This document shows positions 17,167 through 26,206 of a DNA stretch of 64,000 nucleotides, one piece after another (position 1 is the first letter of the stretch; each line of letters starts with the position of its first letter). This DNA is from Tunturibacter gelidoferens. Its GTDB lineage: Bacteria > Acidobacteriota > Terriglobia > Terriglobales > Acidobacteriaceae. The notes under the pieces were generated by a model that did not search any database, was not told where the DNA came from, and saw nothing but the letters and a program-made list of their open reading frames with translations. The position numbers and the translations under genes are program-made. The stretch spans positions 4,526,001-4,590,000 of the forward strand of contig NZ_CP132938.1 in assembly GCF_040358255.1 (NCBI RefSeq), written 5' to 3'.

Positions 17167-18954
17167 ATGCAGCGCGACCGGCTCCCCTATCTCCTGATCC
17201 CACTAGCCGCCTGCATCGCCATCCTCCCTCTCATCCTCCACGGCTGCTCCTGCGGCCACGACTTCGATTTCCACCTTCTCAACTGGATGGAGGCCGCTCA
17301 TCAGTTCTCTCACGGCAACCTCCATCCCCACTGGGCCTACACCGCTGCCTATAACGCCGGCGAACCACGCTTCGTCTTCTACCCTCCACTCTCCTGGACC
17401 CTCGGCGCCATCCTCACCGTCATCTTCCCAATCACCGCAACCCCCATCCTCTACACATGGCTAGCCCTAACAGCCAGCGGCCTTGCCTTCCACCGTCTCG
17501 CCCGCGCCTTCGCTCCCCCCACCGCTTCTCTCCTGGCCGCGATCCTCTACACGGTGAATCCCTACATGCTCTTCACAGCCTACGAGCGCACCGCGTACGC
17601 CGAACTCCTCGCCGCCGCCTTCATCCCGCTTCTCCTCCACGCCATACTCCGGGAGCGAGTCACCATCCCCGGCATCGCGATCCCCATCGCCCTCCTCTGG
17701 CTCACCAATGCTCCCGCCGCCGTCATGAGCTGCTACGCTCTAGCTCTCCTCACCCTCCTCCGCCTTGCCAGGCCCTCCGACACGCCTCGCAAAGATATTG
17801 CAGTCAACACAATCTCCGGCACTATCCTCGGCCTCGGACTAGCCGCCTTCTACATCGTTCCCGCCGCCTATGAACGCCATTACGTCCAGATCGCCATGGC
17901 CATCATCCCCAACATGCGCATCCAGGACAACTTCCTCTTCCATCACACCGGCGACCTCCCTCACGATCAGGTTCTCCACACCGCATCCCTCCTCGCCGTA
18001 ATCATCCTCGCGCTAACCGTCCTCGCTATCGCCATCAGCCGCCTCCACTGCCCTGCGATCGCGAAGGCGCGAACAAAGTTGTCGAACACGCGAGAGCAAC
18101 CAACAAAGAACCAACACGAACTAGTCAAAGAAGCGTCATCTCGACCGAAGCGCAGCGAAGTGGAGAGACCCCCGCATTTTGCCAAACCCGCCGTCGCCCC
18201 CGACCATTCGCACAACAGCTCTCCCCTGGCGTCCCTCGCCACCCTCACCATAGCCATTACTCTTCTCCTCACCCCTCTCACCGCTTTCATCTGGAACCAC
18301 GCCCCCGAGCTCGCCTTCCTGCAATTCCCCTGGCGCTTCCTCGCAATCCTAGCCGCCGTCTTCGGCCTATCTGCCGCACTTGCGCTAACCCGCGTGCATC
18401 TCAAACCCCTCACCTGCACACTCATAGCGATCACGCTCGCCGCAGCCCTCACCTACCCCGCCTACACCCTCTTCCGTCAATCCTGCGACGAAGAAGACAC
18501 ACCCGCAGCCCGCGAAGCTCTCTTCCACTCCAACCAAGGCACCGACCCAACCGACGAATACACCCCCACCACCGCCGACAACGACTCCCTCGCCCACAAC
18601 GACCCCGCCTTCTGGCTCTCCCCGAATCCAAACAGCAAAGCCCCAACCGACACCCAACCCAGCCCCACTCCCACACACCTCACCATCGACGCCCCCATCG
18701 CCGAAGACCTGATCCTAAATCTCCGCGACTACCCAAGCTGGCACATCACCCTCAACGGCGCGTCTGACTCAACCCGAGACCAACGCGACGACGGCCTCAT
18801 AGCTCTCCCCATCCCCGCCGGCTCCTCCACCGTCACGATCACCCACGTCCAAACTCCCGACCAAACCCTCGGCGACGCGATCTCACTCATCGCCATCGCC
18901 ACTCTGCTCCTGCTCCTCTTCCGCAAACCGAAACCTCAACCTGCGCTTCCGTAA
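17167..18954 (+). CDS. PTPS-related multi-spanning membrane protein (6-pyruvoyl-tetrahydropterin synthase-related family)
   Basis: 595 residues, about ten hydrophobic segments. The first loop has CSCGHDFDFHLLNWMEAAHQF and NAGEPRFVFYPPLSW, characteristic of the bacterial PTPS-related membrane family, a GT-C-like group of unknown function. After the membrane part a soluble C-terminal domain (about 480-570) precedes a last hydrophobic helix. Around residues 300-350 a charged, low-complexity loop is encoded partly by a dispersed genomic repeat (18135-18180) that stays in frame. The family name does not imply pterin chemistry. Substrate unknown; a role in lipid-linked sugar transfer is a guess from the fold. 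Confidence 0.8.
   Translation: MQRDRLPYLLIPLAACIAILPLILHGCSCGHDFDFHLLNWMEAAHQFSHGNLHPHWAYTAAYNAGEPRFVFYPPLSWTLGAILTVIFPITATPILYTWLALTASGLAFHRLARAFAPPTASLLAAILYTVNPYMLFTAYERTAYAELLAAAFIPLLLHAILRERVTIPGIAIPIALLWLTNAPAAVMSCYALALLTLLRLARPSDTPRKDIAVNTISGTILGLGLAAFYIVPAAYERHYVQIAMAIIPNMRIQDNFLFHHTGDLPHDQVLHTASLLAVIILALTVLAIAISRLHCPAIAKARTKLSNTREQPTKNQHELVKEASSRPKRSEVERPPHFAKPAVAPDHSHNSSPLASLATLTIAITLLLTPLTAFIWNHAPELAFLQFPWRFLAILAAVFGLSAALALTRVHLKPLTCTLIAITLAAALTYPAYTLFRQSCDEEDTPAAREALFHSNQGTDPTDEYTPTTADNDSLAHNDPAFWLSPNPNSKAPTDTQPSPTPTHLTIDAPIAEDLILNLRDYPSWHITLNGASDSTRDQRDDGLIALPIPAGSSTVTITHVQTPDQTLGDAISLIAIATLLLLLFRKPKPQPALP
18135..18180. repeat. Dispersed short repeat inside a coding sequence
   Basis: The stretch starting GTCATCTCGACCGAAGCG and continuing CAGCGAAGTGGAGAGACC looks like the REP-type elements scattered between genes in acidobacterial chromosomes: TCTC and GAGA arms flank a purine-rich GCGAAG core. 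Here it lies within the PTPS-related gene and is translated in frame as roughly SSRPKRSEVERPPHF. A related but shorter element type occurs twice at 59874-59963. Confidence 0.6.
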
Positions 18955-19027
18955 AAATCCGCACCATCCGCATATACTGACCACATGGCCACCCTCACAT
19001 CATTCAGCTGATTTATCATCGAAGCCG

Positions 19028-20062
19028 ATGCAACCCACAGTAAAAGATCTGCTTCTCTCCGGCGCTCAGCTCACCGATGCTGCCCTCGAACGCCTCCTGC
19101 CCGCAACCGACACCCTCCCTCACTCCATCCATCGCGCCATGCGTCACAGCACCTTCGCCGGCGGCAAGCGTCTCCGTCCCATCCTCTGTATGGAAGCCGC
19201 AAGAATGGTCACAGCGACGGAAAGCTACCCCGAAGGCATCGCCGATCTAGGCGCAGCGTTGGAGATGATCCACACGTACTCCCTCATTCACGACGACCTC
19301 CCAGCCCTGGACAACGACGACCTGCGCCGCGGCCAGCCCACCTGCCACGTTGTCTTCGGCGAAGCCACCGCCATCCTCGCTGGCGACGCCCTCCAAACCC
19401 TCGCCTTCCAGACCATCGCCAGCCTTCCCATCCCATCCCCCACCACCGTTGCAATCCTCCGCGAAATCTCCCTCGCCGTAGGCACCGGTGTAGGTCGTGT
19501 CGGTGACCTCGACACAAAACTCCCTCCCGGCATGATCGGTGGTCAGGTTATGGACATCGAAGCCGAAGGCACGCCTCCAACCGCCGCCCTCGTCGAAGCC
19601 ATCCACCGTTCCAAGACCGGCGCTCTCATCACCACCAGCATTGTCTCCGGTGGCCTCTACGGTCTCAGTCTGCGGCATCGCTCAGCGAGCAGCGGCTACG
19701 GAAACGGCAACGACGAACCCGCCACCGACTCAAAGTCTCGCTCTGACACAGGCCGCACCGCCTACGCCCCCTACGCCGACACCATCGCCCGCCTCCGCAC
19801 CTTCGGCGAGAAGGCCGGCCTCGCCTTCCAAATCGTTGACGATGTCCTCGACATGACGCAAAGCTCCGAAGAATTGGGCAAGACCGCAGGTAAGGACACC
19901 GCCAGCATCAAAGCTACCTGGCCCGCCGTCTTCGGCATCGACCGGTCCCTCCACGACGCACAGGAGCTCATCGCCGACGCCTTCGCCGCCCTCGCCCCCT
20001 TCGGCCCCGCCGCCGACCCTCTCAAATCCCTCGCCCAATATCTGGTCGAACGAAAAAACTAG
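19028..20062 (+). CDS. ispA: Polyprenyl synthetase, farnesyl/geranylgeranyl diphosphate synthase type
   Basis: 344 residues. The first aspartate-rich motif is HDDLPALDNDDLRRG near residue 95 and the second is FQIVDDVLDMTQ near 275, with GGKRLRPILC near residue 45 for IPP binding and KTGALI near 196. The four-residue spacing inside the first motif (DDLPALD) is typical of bacterial IspA-type enzymes. It condenses IPP with allylic diphosphates to C15 or C20 chains, feeding quinone, undecaprenyl and hopanoid synthesis. An insertion (residues about 217-245, Ser/Gly/Asp-rich) makes it longer than the usual 300 residues. The chain length cannot be fixed from sequence alone. Confidence 0.93.
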   Translation: MQPTVKDLLLSGAQLTDAALERLLPATDTLPHSIHRAMRHSTFAGGKRLRPILCMEAARMVTATESYPEGIADLGAALEMIHTYSLIHDDLPALDNDDLRRGQPTCHVVFGEATAILAGDALQTLAFQTIASLPIPSPTTVAILREISLAVGTGVGRVGDLDTKLPPGMIGGQVMDIEAEGTPPTAALVEAIHRSKTGALITTSIVSGGLYGLSLRHRSASSGYGNGNDEPATDSKSRSDTGRTAYAPYADTIARLRTFGEKAGLAFQIVDDVLDMTQSSEELGKTAGKDTASIKATWPAVFGIDRSLHDAQELIADAFAALAPFGPAADPLKSLAQYLVERKN

Positions 20063-20151
20063 AGGTCGACCGCAAAACTGATTAGCGCCGTCGCATTCTG
20101 GTTGTTATCCGCGATCTGCGGCCTTCCTTCCCCTGCCCAGGAAAGCCACCA

Positions 20152-20556
20152 TCACCCCGCCGCACCATACTCCTCGTCCGTAACCTTCACGCCCCACGCA
20201 ACCGTCTTTCCTGAGTCATCCGCCTGCTGCATCGCCAGGTGCACCAGCGTGCGTCCGGCCTGCGCGCCATGCCAATGATTCTCTCCTGCCCCAATCACAA
20301 CCACGTCTCCAGGATGAATCGCCCGCGCCGCCTCCCCCTCAAGCTGCACCCACCCCAGGCCAGAGATCACCTCCAACACCTGCACCACCGGATGCGTATG
20401 CCACGCCGTCCTCGCCCCAGGGGAAAACGTCACGCGAGCTGCCTGCAACCGCGAAGGCGCAGCCGGCTCCGCAATTCCGTCCACCCATACATCTCCAGTG
20501 AACCAAGCCTCCGGACCCCTCTTGCTTCCTCTCTCACTGCCCGTCACAATCTTCAT
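20152..20556 (-). CDS. Cupin-domain protein
   Basis: 134 residues, single cupin_2 barrel. Metal-binding positions are visible as TAWHTHPVVQVLEVISG (motif 1, two His) and ENHWHGAQ (motif 2). It belongs to the small soluble cupins often linked to alkylmercury lyase-type or carboxymuconolactone-type oxidoreductases; no catalytic role can be deduced. It stands alone, convergent with ispA and divergent from the SufT-like gene. Confidence 0.85.
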   Translation of the reverse strand: MKIVTGSERGSKRGPEAWFTGDVWVDGIAEPAAPSRLQAARVTFSPGARTAWHTHPVVQVLEVISGLGWVQLEGEAARAIHPGDVVVIGAGENHWHGAQAGRTLVHLAMQQADDSGKTVAWGVKVTDEEYGAAG

Positions 20557-20611
20557 CTCGCCACTCTAGCACTTCTCGACTCGACACTCAGCGGGGACGC
20601 TATCATCGAAG

Positions 20612-20986
20612 ATGATGCTCACCGAACCCGACATCCTTCAGGCCCTCCGCGACTGTTACGACCCCGTCCTGCCCTGCAACGTCGTCGACCTCGGTCTCAT
20701 CCGCTCCATCACCATCACCCCCGACGCCGAAGCTCCCGGCGCAGGAATACCAGGCATCCCACAAAAACACATCGTAGAAGTCTCGCTAATCCCGAGCCAA
20801 ACCGACGAAGCCGCCAACGCCCAACTCAGCGCACAAATCTTAAACCGCCTCGCCGGCCTTGAAACAGTCAGCCGCACCACCGTCACTCTCCTCAACACGC
20901 CCATCTGGACACCCCTTAACATCACTCCCGCAGGCCGCAAAACTTTAGGCCTTAACGGCAATCCGAACCTGATCCAAATCCGCTAA
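20612..20986 (+). CDS. MIP18/SufT family protein (DUF59), Fe-S cluster assembly type
   Basis: 124 residues. LTEPDILQALRDCYDPVLPCNVVDLGLI is the hallmark start of DUF59 proteins, with the conserved aspartate and proline of DPVLP and VVDLGLI. The family helps deliver iron-sulfur clusters (SufT, MIP18) or joins hydroxylase complexes (PaaD). Compared with relatives it has a short insertion (PDAEAPGAGIPGIPQKH). The stop at 20986 is followed after one base by the next ATG, so the methyltransferase behind it is probably translated by the same ribosomes. No suf genes are nearby. Confidence 0.82.
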   Translation: MMLTEPDILQALRDCYDPVLPCNVVDLGLIRSITITPDAEAPGAGIPGIPQKHIVEVSLIPSQTDEAANAQLSAQILNRLAGLETVSRTTVTLLNTPIWTPLNITPAGRKTLGLNGNPNLIQIR

Positions 20987-20987
20987 C

Positions 20988-21767
20988 ATGCCCATGCGCA
21001 AATCAAAGTCTGCCTTGGTCATGCCTGCATCTTCTCCACCCCAGCATCCCTTCGATCAAATCCACGGCGTAGAGACCAGCGGCCTCATCGCCGCAGGCAA
21101 CCTCACCACCGGCCACCCAAACGATGCCCACGTCACCGCCTACTACGGCGTCGCCCCCAGCATCCTCCGCACCCTCATCGGCCTCTGGCGCGACACTAAT
21201 CCACCGCACCCCATCCACCACTACACATTCGTCGACATCGGAGCCGGCAAAGGCCGCGCCATGCTCGTCGCCAGCGAGCTGCCCTTCCATCAGGTGATCG
21301 GCATCGAACTCAACCCCAGCCTCGCCGACACCGCCCAACTCAACCTCGAGCACTGGCGCGCCTCCCACACCGTCGACTCCACCGCGCAGCCCCTCGCCCC
21401 CATCCGCCTCCTCGAACAAGATGCCCTCACCTTCGACTTTCCCCGCGCCCCCACTCTCGCCTTCCTCTTCCACCCCTTCGAAGCTCCCGTCCTCAAGCTC
21501 CTCCTCCGCCGCATCGAAACTCAATTCGCCCCACGCCGAGGAGCACCCACCCCTGCCTTCGACCTCCTCTACGTCAACTCCGAGTGCCGAGCCATCCTCG
21601 ACCACCATCCAGCCTTCACCAGACTCTTTCTCGGCCCTGTAGCCATGTCCCCCGAGGACCACGCTGCCGACCTAGCCGCCATCGCCCAGCAAAAAGAGTA
21701 CGGCTCCACCGGCGACGAGGAGTGCGCCATCTACCGCCTCACCGGCCGCGAGAAACAACCCGCCTGA
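20988..21767 (+). CDS. Class I SAM-dependent methyltransferase-like protein
   Basis: 259 residues. YTFVDIGAGKGRAMLVASELP near residue 80 is a good motif I of Rossmann-type methyltransferases, followed by VIGIELNPSLADTAQLN (the acidic ribose-binding residue) and FLFHPFEAPVLKLLLRRI in the motif IV-V region. The substrate is not predictable. The Gly-rich loop resembles the Dot1-like branch (VDIGAGKGR). It is coupled to the DUF59 gene one base upstream. Confidence 0.8.
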   Translation: MPMRKSKSALVMPASSPPQHPFDQIHGVETSGLIAAGNLTTGHPNDAHVTAYYGVAPSILRTLIGLWRDTNPPHPIHHYTFVDIGAGKGRAMLVASELPFHQVIGIELNPSLADTAQLNLEHWRASHTVDSTAQPLAPIRLLEQDALTFDFPRAPTLAFLFHPFEAPVLKLLLRRIETQFAPRRGAPTPAFDLLYVNSECRAILDHHPAFTRLFLGPVAMSPEDHAADLAAIAQQKEYGSTGDEECAIYRLTGREKQPA

Positions 21768-21843
21768 GTCAGAACGACTCCCGGAGCGCGACCCTAAGCC
21801 GCGCCCCGGGAATCGTAGTTTGCTGCTGATCAACCTGCCGCCA

Positions 21844-22749
21844 TCAGTGTCCCGCCGGGTAAGAAGGTGGCTTCGGCGGTCCACCAGGTACATTCAAGTA
21901 AACGCTTGGTGCATTGGTAAGCGCAGTCTGCAGCGAATACGCCGTCAACCCAGCTCCAGGCGACAAGAACGGCGTCAGCGCAGCTACAGCAGACCTCTTG
22001 CCGTTGTAGACCGTTGTCAGTAAATCCGTACGTTCGTAGTTCGTGTTGTTAGCCGGATTCTGATTCATCACCACTCTGCCCAGCACACGATGCTCCGCCT
22101 CCACGCCCATGATCGAGGCAGCCACCTGCGCAAAGTACTCCAGGTCCCGCGCCGTATAAGCAGCCCCGCTAGCATCGCGCTCAATAACCAGACCACCTCT
22201 CGTATCCGACGCCATCTGCGCAAACTCGATCGTAGCCATAAGGTAAGCCGCAATAAAAGTATTCTCCAGAGTATTCAGAACACTGATGAAGGCAGAAAGT
22301 GTATCGAACGTTCCCGTCGGCAGATAAAACGTCTGGATCGGATCGGTCGTCGAAGACGTCTTCCCAATCAGAGAACGAAGCAGATCGGCATGCTGAATCT
22401 CTTCGCTCAACGCAGCGCGAAAGTATTCAACGTTGCCCAGGTTACCGGTCGGCTCCACATGCGTCGCCGTCCCGCCAGGTCCGGCAAGGTTCGGATCCAT
22501 AACCACAGGACCCACCAGACCGTTGTAATAGAACGTACTCGCCAAGTCCTCGGCAATCAGAGCTGCAGTAAAGATCTCCTGCGCCGTATCGCCACTCTGG
22601 TTATCAACACCTGGAGTCTGCGCACGAAGAGGCGTGCCCGGAAGAAACGCCGCTGCTGTTGCAGACAAGCCGAACAACCCAGCACGGGTAACGAACGAAC
22701 GACGCGGCAACGAGCCCCTTACAGGCTCGACAAGACTTTTTCCATTCAT
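21844..22749 (-). CDS. Tat-exported ferritin-like domain protein
   Basis: 301 residues from the ATG at 22747-22749, which has AGGAGG eight to ten bases upstream; the frame is open further upstream but the first part is not protein-like. A twin-arginine signal (LPRRSFVTRAGLFGLSATAAAFLP, cleavage near LRAQ) is followed by a ferritin-like four-helix region with FTAALIAEDLASTFYYNG, YFRAALSEEIQHADLLRSL and MGVEAEHRVLGRVVM, giving the Glu and ExxH ligands of a di-iron or similar site. The family (PF13668-type) is common and of unclear role, perhaps in envelope stress. Confidence 0.87.
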   Translation of the reverse strand: MNGKSLVEPVRGSLPRRSFVTRAGLFGLSATAAAFLPGTPLRAQTPGVDNQSGDTAQEIFTAALIAEDLASTFYYNGLVGPVVMDPNLAGPGGTATHVEPTGNLGNVEYFRAALSEEIQHADLLRSLIGKTSSTTDPIQTFYLPTGTFDTLSAFISVLNTLENTFIAAYLMATIEFAQMASDTRGGLVIERDASGAAYTARDLEYFAQVAASIMGVEAEHRVLGRVVMNQNPANNTNYERTDLLTTVYNGKRSAVAALTPFLSPGAGLTAYSLQTALTNAPSVYLNVPGGPPKPPSYPAGH

Positions 22750-23096
22750 GACTTTGGCCCTCCTGAGGCCACAAAACCCTACACACTTTGTCGACTTGAA
22801 AGCTGGCCTGTACTGCGATCGAGATGCGGAAGGAGGAAGGTTGCTCGGAGAGAAACGGTGGAGACGATCCTGAATCGTGCTACTCGGTACTTTCAAAACG
22901 TGACCGGAAGCAACTTGGATGGCCTTCAATCATTAATTTTTGTCTGCTAAGTAAGTGAAGTTGCAACATCTTGCACACACAATTCAAGCCGTCTTGAACA
23001 CGGGCTCATCGGATCGATCCAATGGTTAGATCTGAGCTTCCGCCTCCAACGCTTCCCACCGCACACCGCAAGCCGCGCCTGCGATCCCCACAATCC
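22750..23096. other. Intergenic region upstream of the ferritin-like gene
   Basis: 347 bp without a supported gene. It should contain the promoter of the minus-strand ferritin-like gene. I see no terminator hairpin for the gene to its right and no RNA-like structure. Confidence 0.4.
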
Positions 23097-23549
23097 TTAC
23101 TTAATGTAATACCCCGCCACCCGCCAAACCTTATCCTTCTCCCGGCTCATAATCACAGTCTCCTGCGCTGTAGGTTTGTGGTCAAAGCTAGTCTCATAGA
23201 GAATCACGACGTACTCGCCAGAAGGAACTCCCGGTAGCAACGTCGTATACGAAGCGCTTTGCAGCTTCCTGCTCTCTAGCTTCCCCATCGGATCATGCAC
23301 AGCCTTCATCGAGGACTCAAACTTCTCCATCGTGACAGCGTTCTTTACCATCTGCGACGCCTCAGTCCAGCACTCTGCATACTTGCCGGCATCCAGCTTT
23401 GTCATCCACTCTTCCGCATCACGCGCCGCAAGTTGAACCGCATCCAGTTGCGCCTGCGGAGCGTGTTCCTGCATCGCAAAACTCAACTGTCCTCGCGTCG
23501 CTCCCACCACGACACATACTGCCAAGACGATCCTCGAAACTCTACGCAT
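23097..23549 (-). CDS. Exported DUF4019 protein
   Basis: 150 residues with a signal peptide (MRRVSRIVLAVCVVVGATRGQLSFA). The mature domain has AEEWMTKLDAGKYAECWTEAS, a KLESRKL segment and VILYETSFDHKPTAQETVIM followed by a terminal VWRVAGYYIK, matching DUF4019, a small NTF2-like periplasmic domain of unknown function. It has its own short unit between the ferritin-like gene and tsaE. Confidence 0.82.
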   Translation of the reverse strand: MRRVSRIVLAVCVVVGATRGQLSFAMQEHAPQAQLDAVQLAARDAEEWMTKLDAGKYAECWTEASQMVKNAVTMEKFESSMKAVHDPMGKLESRKLQSASYTTLLPGVPSGEYVVILYETSFDHKPTAQETVIMSREKDKVWRVAGYYIK

Positions 23550-23649
23550 GCAAGGCCTCCCGCTGATCGAAATCCTAGATTGACTTCAAACAAACCAATC
23601 GTATTACGCCTTGCCACCGTTTCCAACTGAAGCGTCACAGACAACTGCT

Positions 23650-24105
23650 CTACGCCTTCACCCGCACATAAAACATCCGCTCATCCCCACCCGCATGTTC
23701 AATCACGATCTCCCCATCGGCCCGCTCCACGACACTCGGAAACTTCTCGCCCCACTCCACCAACACCAGCGCATCCGGCTCCTCGCTCATCTCTTCCAGT
23801 CCCAGCGTCAACAACTCCCGTTCCGTCTCCAACCGGTAAAGATCCAGATGAAACAGCCGGACCTTCTTTCCTGTGTACTCGTGCACCAGCGTAAAAGTAG
23901 GACTGGTCACATCCTCTTCTGACGCCGCTCCAAGGGCCGCAGCAATCCCCTTCACCAGCGTCGTCTTGCCCGCGCCCAAATCCCCTCGCAGCACAAACAT
24001 CTTCGGCACAGGCAGCAACATCTCTACTACCCTCTCCCCCATCGCCAGCGTCCCCGCAGCACTCCGCGTCTTGAACCGTTTCTTCTCCCGCAATTCCAAG
24101 CTCAC
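23650..24105 (-). CDS. tsaE: tRNA threonylcarbamoyladenosine biosynthesis protein TsaE
   Basis: 151 residues. The Walker A loop is FVLRGDLGAGKTTLVKGIA, followed by VTSPTFTLVHEY and LFHLDLYRL, then LVLVEWGEKF, the order typical of TsaE. It is the P-loop ATPase that works with TsaB, TsaC and TsaD to make t6A at position 37 of ANN-decoding tRNAs. The other tsa genes are not in the window. The ATG chosen gives a full-length protein of the usual size. Confidence 0.95.
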   Translation of the reverse strand: MSLELREKKRFKTRSAAGTLAMGERVVEMLLPVPKMFVLRGDLGAGKTTLVKGIAAALGAASEEDVTSPTFTLVHEYTGKKVRLFHLDLYRLETERELLTLGLEEMSEEPDALVLVEWGEKFPSVVERADGEIVIEHAGGDERMFYVRVKA

Positions 24106-24377
24106 CCTTCTTGCCTCCGCCCCGTATCGTTCTTCATCTTCTCATTTTGAATGGACCATTCTCCTCCATCCTGCCGCATTTCCCTCGATACAAGATCACT
24201 ACATTGCGTTCAAAATTTCGCCAGATATTTTCGGGGTGGAAGCCAAGCGAAAATTCATATTTGGCTCTTCTAGGTGGACTATAAAATCTTCTGTCAACAC
24301 TCGATCCAAGTCGAATTTTGATCGATGAGGCAGTCGGAGTTTATCGACGATATTCGTTTACCGGCGTTCCCGAGCGA

Positions 24378-25949
24378 TCATTTCACACAGACACTCACCT
24401 CTGTCGTTGCCGTGACTGAACCGCTTGTACCCGTTACCGCAATAATATAGTCCCCGACGGTCGTACCTGAATTTGTTGTGCCGGAGCCGGTGGGTTCCAT
24501 GACTGGATTATTGATCCCGCCGCACCCGGTGGCAGTTCCGGAAACGATAGCGACTACCATCATCGGAAGTAGTGTTTGCCATCTCCATCGGATACGCCGC
24601 CGAAAAAAAACTAGAACAGCTACGGCGATGCTGTTGTAGAAGACTGAGAGTTGCTTCAGGGTGCTCAGCAACGTGGAAGCGGATGCAGTGGTGCTGATAA
24701 CGAGTGTTGCTCTCGCCGCTGTCTCCAACCACACAGTATTAGGTGCCGCAATCTTGCAGCTAGGTTGGTAAGCTGATGCTTCGGCACTGATGACAGCACA
24801 TGTCAATGCCACACTCCCACTAAATCCTTCGTTTGAAAGCACGGTGATGGTCGAATTTGCAGATGCTCCAGCAGCGACGCTGACTGGCGTGCTGGTTAGC
24901 GTGAAAGTTGGTGGAGCGCCGAGGGGCGATGCGGTGACTGTGTAGGTCCCGCGCGACAGATTGCTAAAGGTGGAGACGCCAGTCTGGTCCACGCCTCCCA
25001 ACGTAATCTCCTTCTTGCCAACAAATACGGGGGCGAAAGAAACTCTGAAATAAGCAATAACGTAGTTACCGAAGGTGGTCGCATAAGTCCCTGTACCAAA
25101 CAACGTGCATTGACTATTACTAAGGACGGCAGTTGATCCGGATGTTAGTGGCGAGCCATAGTTGGTGCCAGCGTCGTTTACAAGAAAAATGTCAGTCGAG
25201 CCAGGGTCATAACGCAACTTACATGCGTTGGCGGCGAGGGTGTTATTGCCTGAACTCTTCAGATTCAAGAAAACGGATTGAATTTGAGAGGTTACGTCTG
25301 AATATATCGCCATAAATGTCTCCTCTGAACCACTACCGGAAGAAGGCGAAATAAATACCGAGGACACACTGGCGGTGACGTTATAAGTTCCGACTTGTAT
25401 CGGTGGATTTGTATCTCCCATCCATCCTTTACTATCAGCAGACAGGTATAGTTGCTTAGCCCCCCTGAATGCAGCGGAAAACGCTACAAAAAATCTAACC
25501 GTCACACTGTCGCCGGAGATGGTTGCGGAAGATAGACTGGCCAGCACCGAGCACTGAGAGTTGCTAACACTTTGCGCAGTTTCAGCGGTGGCGGTGGTCG
25601 AGAGGAATTTACCTCCCGAGTCTTCGGCGAGCTGGATGACACCTGAACTAACGTTGTAGGTCAAAATGCATTGATCTGACGACCACCCTCTCTTACTCCC
25701 CGGAGCAACACCGTTCATAATAAAGAGAGAAAACGACTGCCCATCCGTTACACCTCTGGGAACGAAGTAGGTCGCCACAAATACCTGCTCTGAGCCATTA
25801 CCGAACGACGGAGAAAAAGACACGAGATTAACGCTTTGAGCTCTCAGAGCGATACTCGCACCTAATCCCACAAATAGAAGCGCGAGCACCTGACCTAGCC
25901 TCAACCTAGAGCGAAACGATGCGACGCCTACGAGATTGAAACGAATCAT
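24378..25949 (-). CDS. Exported protein with two repeated Cys-containing modules, Ig-like domain and a membrane hairpin
   Basis: 523 residues from the ATG at 25947-25949, preceded by GGAGG with a 6-nt spacer; an earlier ATG (26063) lacks such a site. A signal peptide ends near ALRAQ. Two modules of about 140 residues follow: SFSPSFGNGSEQVFVATY and FISPSSGSGSEETFMAIY, each ending with an SNSQC segment and a FFVAFSAAFRGAKQLYL / YFRVSFAPVFVGKKEIT strand. Then comes an Ig-like stretch (FTLTSTPVSVAAGAS), two hydrophobic segments split by FFRRRIRWRW, a GCGG motif, and a final Ig-type strand (GDYIIAVTGTSGSVTATTEV). The role is probably at the cell surface; no enzyme domain is seen. Confidence 0.7.
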   Translation of the reverse strand: MIRFNLVGVASFRSRLRLGQVLALLFVGLGASIALRAQSVNLVSFSPSFGNGSEQVFVATYFVPRGVTDGQSFSLFIMNGVAPGSKRGWSSDQCILTYNVSSGVIQLAEDSGGKFLSTTATAETAQSVSNSQCSVLASLSSATISGDSVTVRFFVAFSAAFRGAKQLYLSADSKGWMGDTNPPIQVGTYNVTASVSSVFISPSSGSGSEETFMAIYSDVTSQIQSVFLNLKSSGNNTLAANACKLRYDPGSTDIFLVNDAGTNYGSPLTSGSTAVLSNSQCTLFGTGTYATTFGNYVIAYFRVSFAPVFVGKKEITLGGVDQTGVSTFSNLSRGTYTVTASPLGAPPTFTLTSTPVSVAAGASANSTITVLSNEGFSGSVALTCAVISAEASAYQPSCKIAAPNTVWLETAARATLVISTTASASTLLSTLKQLSVFYNSIAVAVLVFFRRRIRWRWQTLLPMMVVAIVSGTATGCGGINNPVMEPTGSGTTNSGTTVGDYIIAVTGTSGSVTATTEVSVCVK

Positions 25950-26206
25950 GTCGATCCTCCGAGATTCGCGAAAGAACAAGCACGAGTTTGCACGGCTACT
26001 GTTTGCTCGTGGGATTCTGGGGCGCACAGGAACTAGTCGCCTCGCTCCCCAGCCAATAGTCAAGCTGATCGTTCGTGCTCCGTTACAAATGATCGGCTTT
26101 TACTCCCGCACAGAAATAGCAATGCGACGCGAACATCCACAATCCTGCCAATGACCTCGCTCAGCCATCAAAATGTGTTCTCCCTGCACCCTCAGCCAAC
26201 CTCTCA

